NCBI GenBank assembly: GCA_947044405.1
Contig: CAMRHE010000077.1
Coordinates: 248,001 to 312,000, forward strand
DNA from: Leptodactylus fallax
Taxonomy: Eukaryota; Chordata; Amphibia; Anura; Leptodactylidae
Direction of reading: 5' to 3'
DNA: 64,000 nt
This document shows positions 62,382 through 64,000 of this stretch, piece by piece (the stretch's first letter is position 1; each line of letters begins with the position of its first letter). The notes under the pieces are model-generated. The model worked only from the letters and a program-made list of their open reading frames with translations. It searched no databases and had not been told where the DNA came from. The position numbers and the translations under genes are program-made.

Positions 62382-63042
62382 AGTGATTCCAAGTCATGGA
62401 CATGAGACAGTCATCATGACTGTGATACCTTCATATGTATAGCGTGTTTTATTGATATATTACTTTCCCCTCTTTAAATATGTCTGCTGATACAACTATG
62501 CACAGTATCTGCACATGTGTATATGCTTTGCCGGCTTGTCCTTTATTAATGTGATGTTGGCAGTGTCCTTTCACATGAATGCACATGCTCATGTATGCAC
62601 ATCTCCATACTCTGTTTTTAGCTTAGTTTTCGGCATTGCACCCAGGCGCAGTAGCCTCAGTAGAACGCCGGATGGTCGACATGCATATGGTCCTGGATGG
62701 CTGTAAGTAGGTACATATAACACAAAAACAGGGAAGTGACCGTTTTTGCAATTATTAATGAACTGCATGCATATGAGTCTAATGCTTTTTTATCATGTAT
62801 AATCATTTTATGAGTATTTATGCACTTTTTGAATTATGAATTTTTTATGTAATTTTATGTTGATTATTAAACATGTCATAATTGATTACACATTGAACCT
62901 TGCACTTTTTAACACTATAAAATGTTTGAAAGGTCACTTATATATTGTTTGAGGAAGGTTCACACATGAACTGAAATGTCGCTTTGGATTAAAGATTCAC
63001 TTTGATTTTCTCTTTACTGAAGTGCTGCTGTTTTTGATTTAA
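62382..63042. other. Intergenic or intronic sequence with a retroposon-like tail
   Basis: 62940-63005 (tttgaggaaggttcacacat, then aactgaaatgtcg) resembles the tail at 28180-28230. No exon is supported. Confidence 0.4.
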
Positions 63043-63057
63043 TAGATGATAGATAGC

Positions 63058-63095
<38 letters not shown>

Positions 63096-63097
63096 TG

Positions 63098-63138
<41 letters not shown>

Positions 63139-63160
63139 TGAAATAGATATGTAGATAGAT

Positions 63161-63196
<36 letters not shown>

Positions 63197-63198
63197 TG

Positions 63199-63231
<33 letters not shown>

Positions 63232-63290
63232 GATAGATAGATGGATAGATAGATAGATAGATGTAGTAGATAGATAGATAGATAGATACT

Positions 63291-63321
<31 letters not shown>

Positions 63322-63365
63322 GATAGATAGATAGATGATAGATAGATAGATAGATAGATAGAAAT

Positions 63366-63410
<45 letters not shown>
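63043..63410. repeat. (GATA)n array next to a splice donor
   Basis: About 370 bp of GATA with scattered interruptions. It ends about 10 bp before the donor of the 32-nt exon (63420). Confidence 0.95.
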
Positions 63411-63420
63411 GATATCTCAC

Positions 63421-63452
63421 CTTTGTTGTATTGGTCTCTTCCTCTTTCGGCT
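63421..63452 (-). CDS. Tiny exon before A, 32 nt, phase 1-0
   Basis: The acceptor catatttgacag and donor GTGAGA bound PKEEETNTTK after a split codon. Length class, charge and phase change match the tiny exons at 2287 and 14158 on the plus strand. Upstream exons must lie beyond the right edge or be unrecognised. Confidence 0.55.
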
Positions 63453-64000
63453 CTGTCAAATATGAAACAGATAAGTTTCAGTATTTATTCTTTTATTACA
63501 TCTCCATTCACAGCACATCAGGTAAATAAGTAAGTGCCCCCCCCCCCCCCGCATCGTGTGTGCCCCCTCCTGTCCTTCTATATTTATCCTTCCACGACTG
63601 TAGAGATCCAGTAATCATAAGGTCGAGTCTTATCAAAAAATTCTGAATTGTTTTGGCCTGCTAGAGTTGCTTTTTGTTTGTTTAGGTTTTTTTGGCTGGG
63701 GGGGGGGGCTATGTTGAGGTGTTACATATTAAATCATAAAAACCTGCAAATCATCCATCACAAATTTCTGCTAATGTCATGGAACAAGATGGAGCATATC
63801 ATTCTGTGAAACACTGTAGTTTTGCAGTTTGTTTATGCAGCTCTTGTGCAGACCTCAAGGTGATATTTACATAGTTAGTATGGTTGAAAAAAGACATATG
63901 TCCATCAAGGTCAACCAGTGGATGGGAAAGGGCATGGCATTCTGTACATTTCCATAACCATCAAAGCTATTTTTCTCTAAAAAGACATCTAATCCTTTTT
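63453..64000. other. Intron or flank, no exon seen
   Basis: Contains a 14-bp C run (63537-63550) and a G run (near 63700). I see no further exon of the minus-strand gene. Confidence 0.4.

Larger units (their letters stand above)
44216..63452 (-). other. Minus-strand modular gene of unknown function (span of recognised exons)
   Basis: Reading leftward: tiny exon (63421-63452), A exon (59152-59422), B exon (54457-54654), four 93/94-nt linker exons (52492, 50465, 48441, 46416) and a C-terminal exon (44216-44499). Phases agree throughout (1-0, 0-1, 1-1, 1-1, 1-stop). The A and B exons are homologous to those of the plus-strand gene, while the linkers and tail are different. The 5' end lies right of the window. 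The product would be one alpha/beta domain, up to four Pro-rich 31-residue linkers, and a charged tail of about 93 residues. Family not recognised. Confidence 0.6.

Noticed and set aside
62989..63459. A 156-codon minus-strand ORF rich in Tyr, Leu and Ser
   Set aside because: It is a translation of the GATA array. Only the 32 nt at 63421-63452 look like an exon.

Overview
This is eukaryotic nuclear DNA, almost certainly from an amphibian and probably a frog. It is AT-rich and intron-rich, and it is crowded with Tc1/mariner, piggyBac and Ty3/gypsy elements, a LINE, V-SINE-type SINEs, TTAA-flanked MITEs and micro/minisatellites in combinations I associate with anuran genomes. There are no bacterial operons, tRNA or rRNA genes, or CRISPR arrays. 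The host coding content lies in very short exons, most of which single-frame ORFs miss.

The most interesting content is a pair of related, split, modular genes of unrecognised function. Each codes for an alpha/beta domain divided over two exons. Exon 'A' (271-274 nt, phase 0 to 1) carries a GIFSRS...YSWL start and a CTFGI(I/L)Y core. Exon 'B' (195-198 nt, phase 1 to 1) carries a hydrophobic strand running into D(D/N)(L/V). A tiny charged exon (26 or 32 nt, phase 1 to 0) precedes A. After B come short phase 1-1 linker exons that can be repeated or skipped without changing frame. On the plus strand (1056-25806) I see B, two linkers, tiny exon, A, B, two rounds of a 57-nt + 51-nt linker pair, tiny exon, A, B, then three more linker rounds carried in ~2.6-kb tandem duplications. 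On the minus strand (63452 down to 44216) I see tiny exon, A, B, four copies of a 93-nt Pro-rich linker in ~2,024-bp tandem duplications, and a 284-nt charged C-terminal exon. The two genes point tail to tail, and each has expanded its linker by duplicating intron plus exon.

Mobile elements fill the introns and the space between the genes: a degenerate piggyBac-like element with TTAA ends (2418-4918), a Tc1 element (11708-13342), a second Tc1 family (15750-17295, and 30128-37299 with an intact transposase ORF), several MITEs, and two Gmr1-like Ty3/gypsy elements. The first gypsy element (31752-37269) sits inside a terminal inverted repeat of the second Tc1 copy, with a 5-bp TAGGG target duplication. 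It keeps gag, protease and integrase but shows no reverse transcriptase. The second (about 39042-44035) shows the order protease, integrase, RT, RNase H and is itself interrupted by a deleted Tc1 copy and a hAT-like fragment.

The last 10 kb hold the upstream exons of the minus-strand gene, a LINE ORF2 remnant, a ~1.25-kb element with an inverted-repeat minisatellite, a 20-bp minisatellite, a V-SINE, another Tc1 remnant and a ~370-bp GATA array. No promoter, first coding exon or start codon of either host gene could be identified: the minus gene runs off the right edge, and the plus gene probably runs off the left edge.
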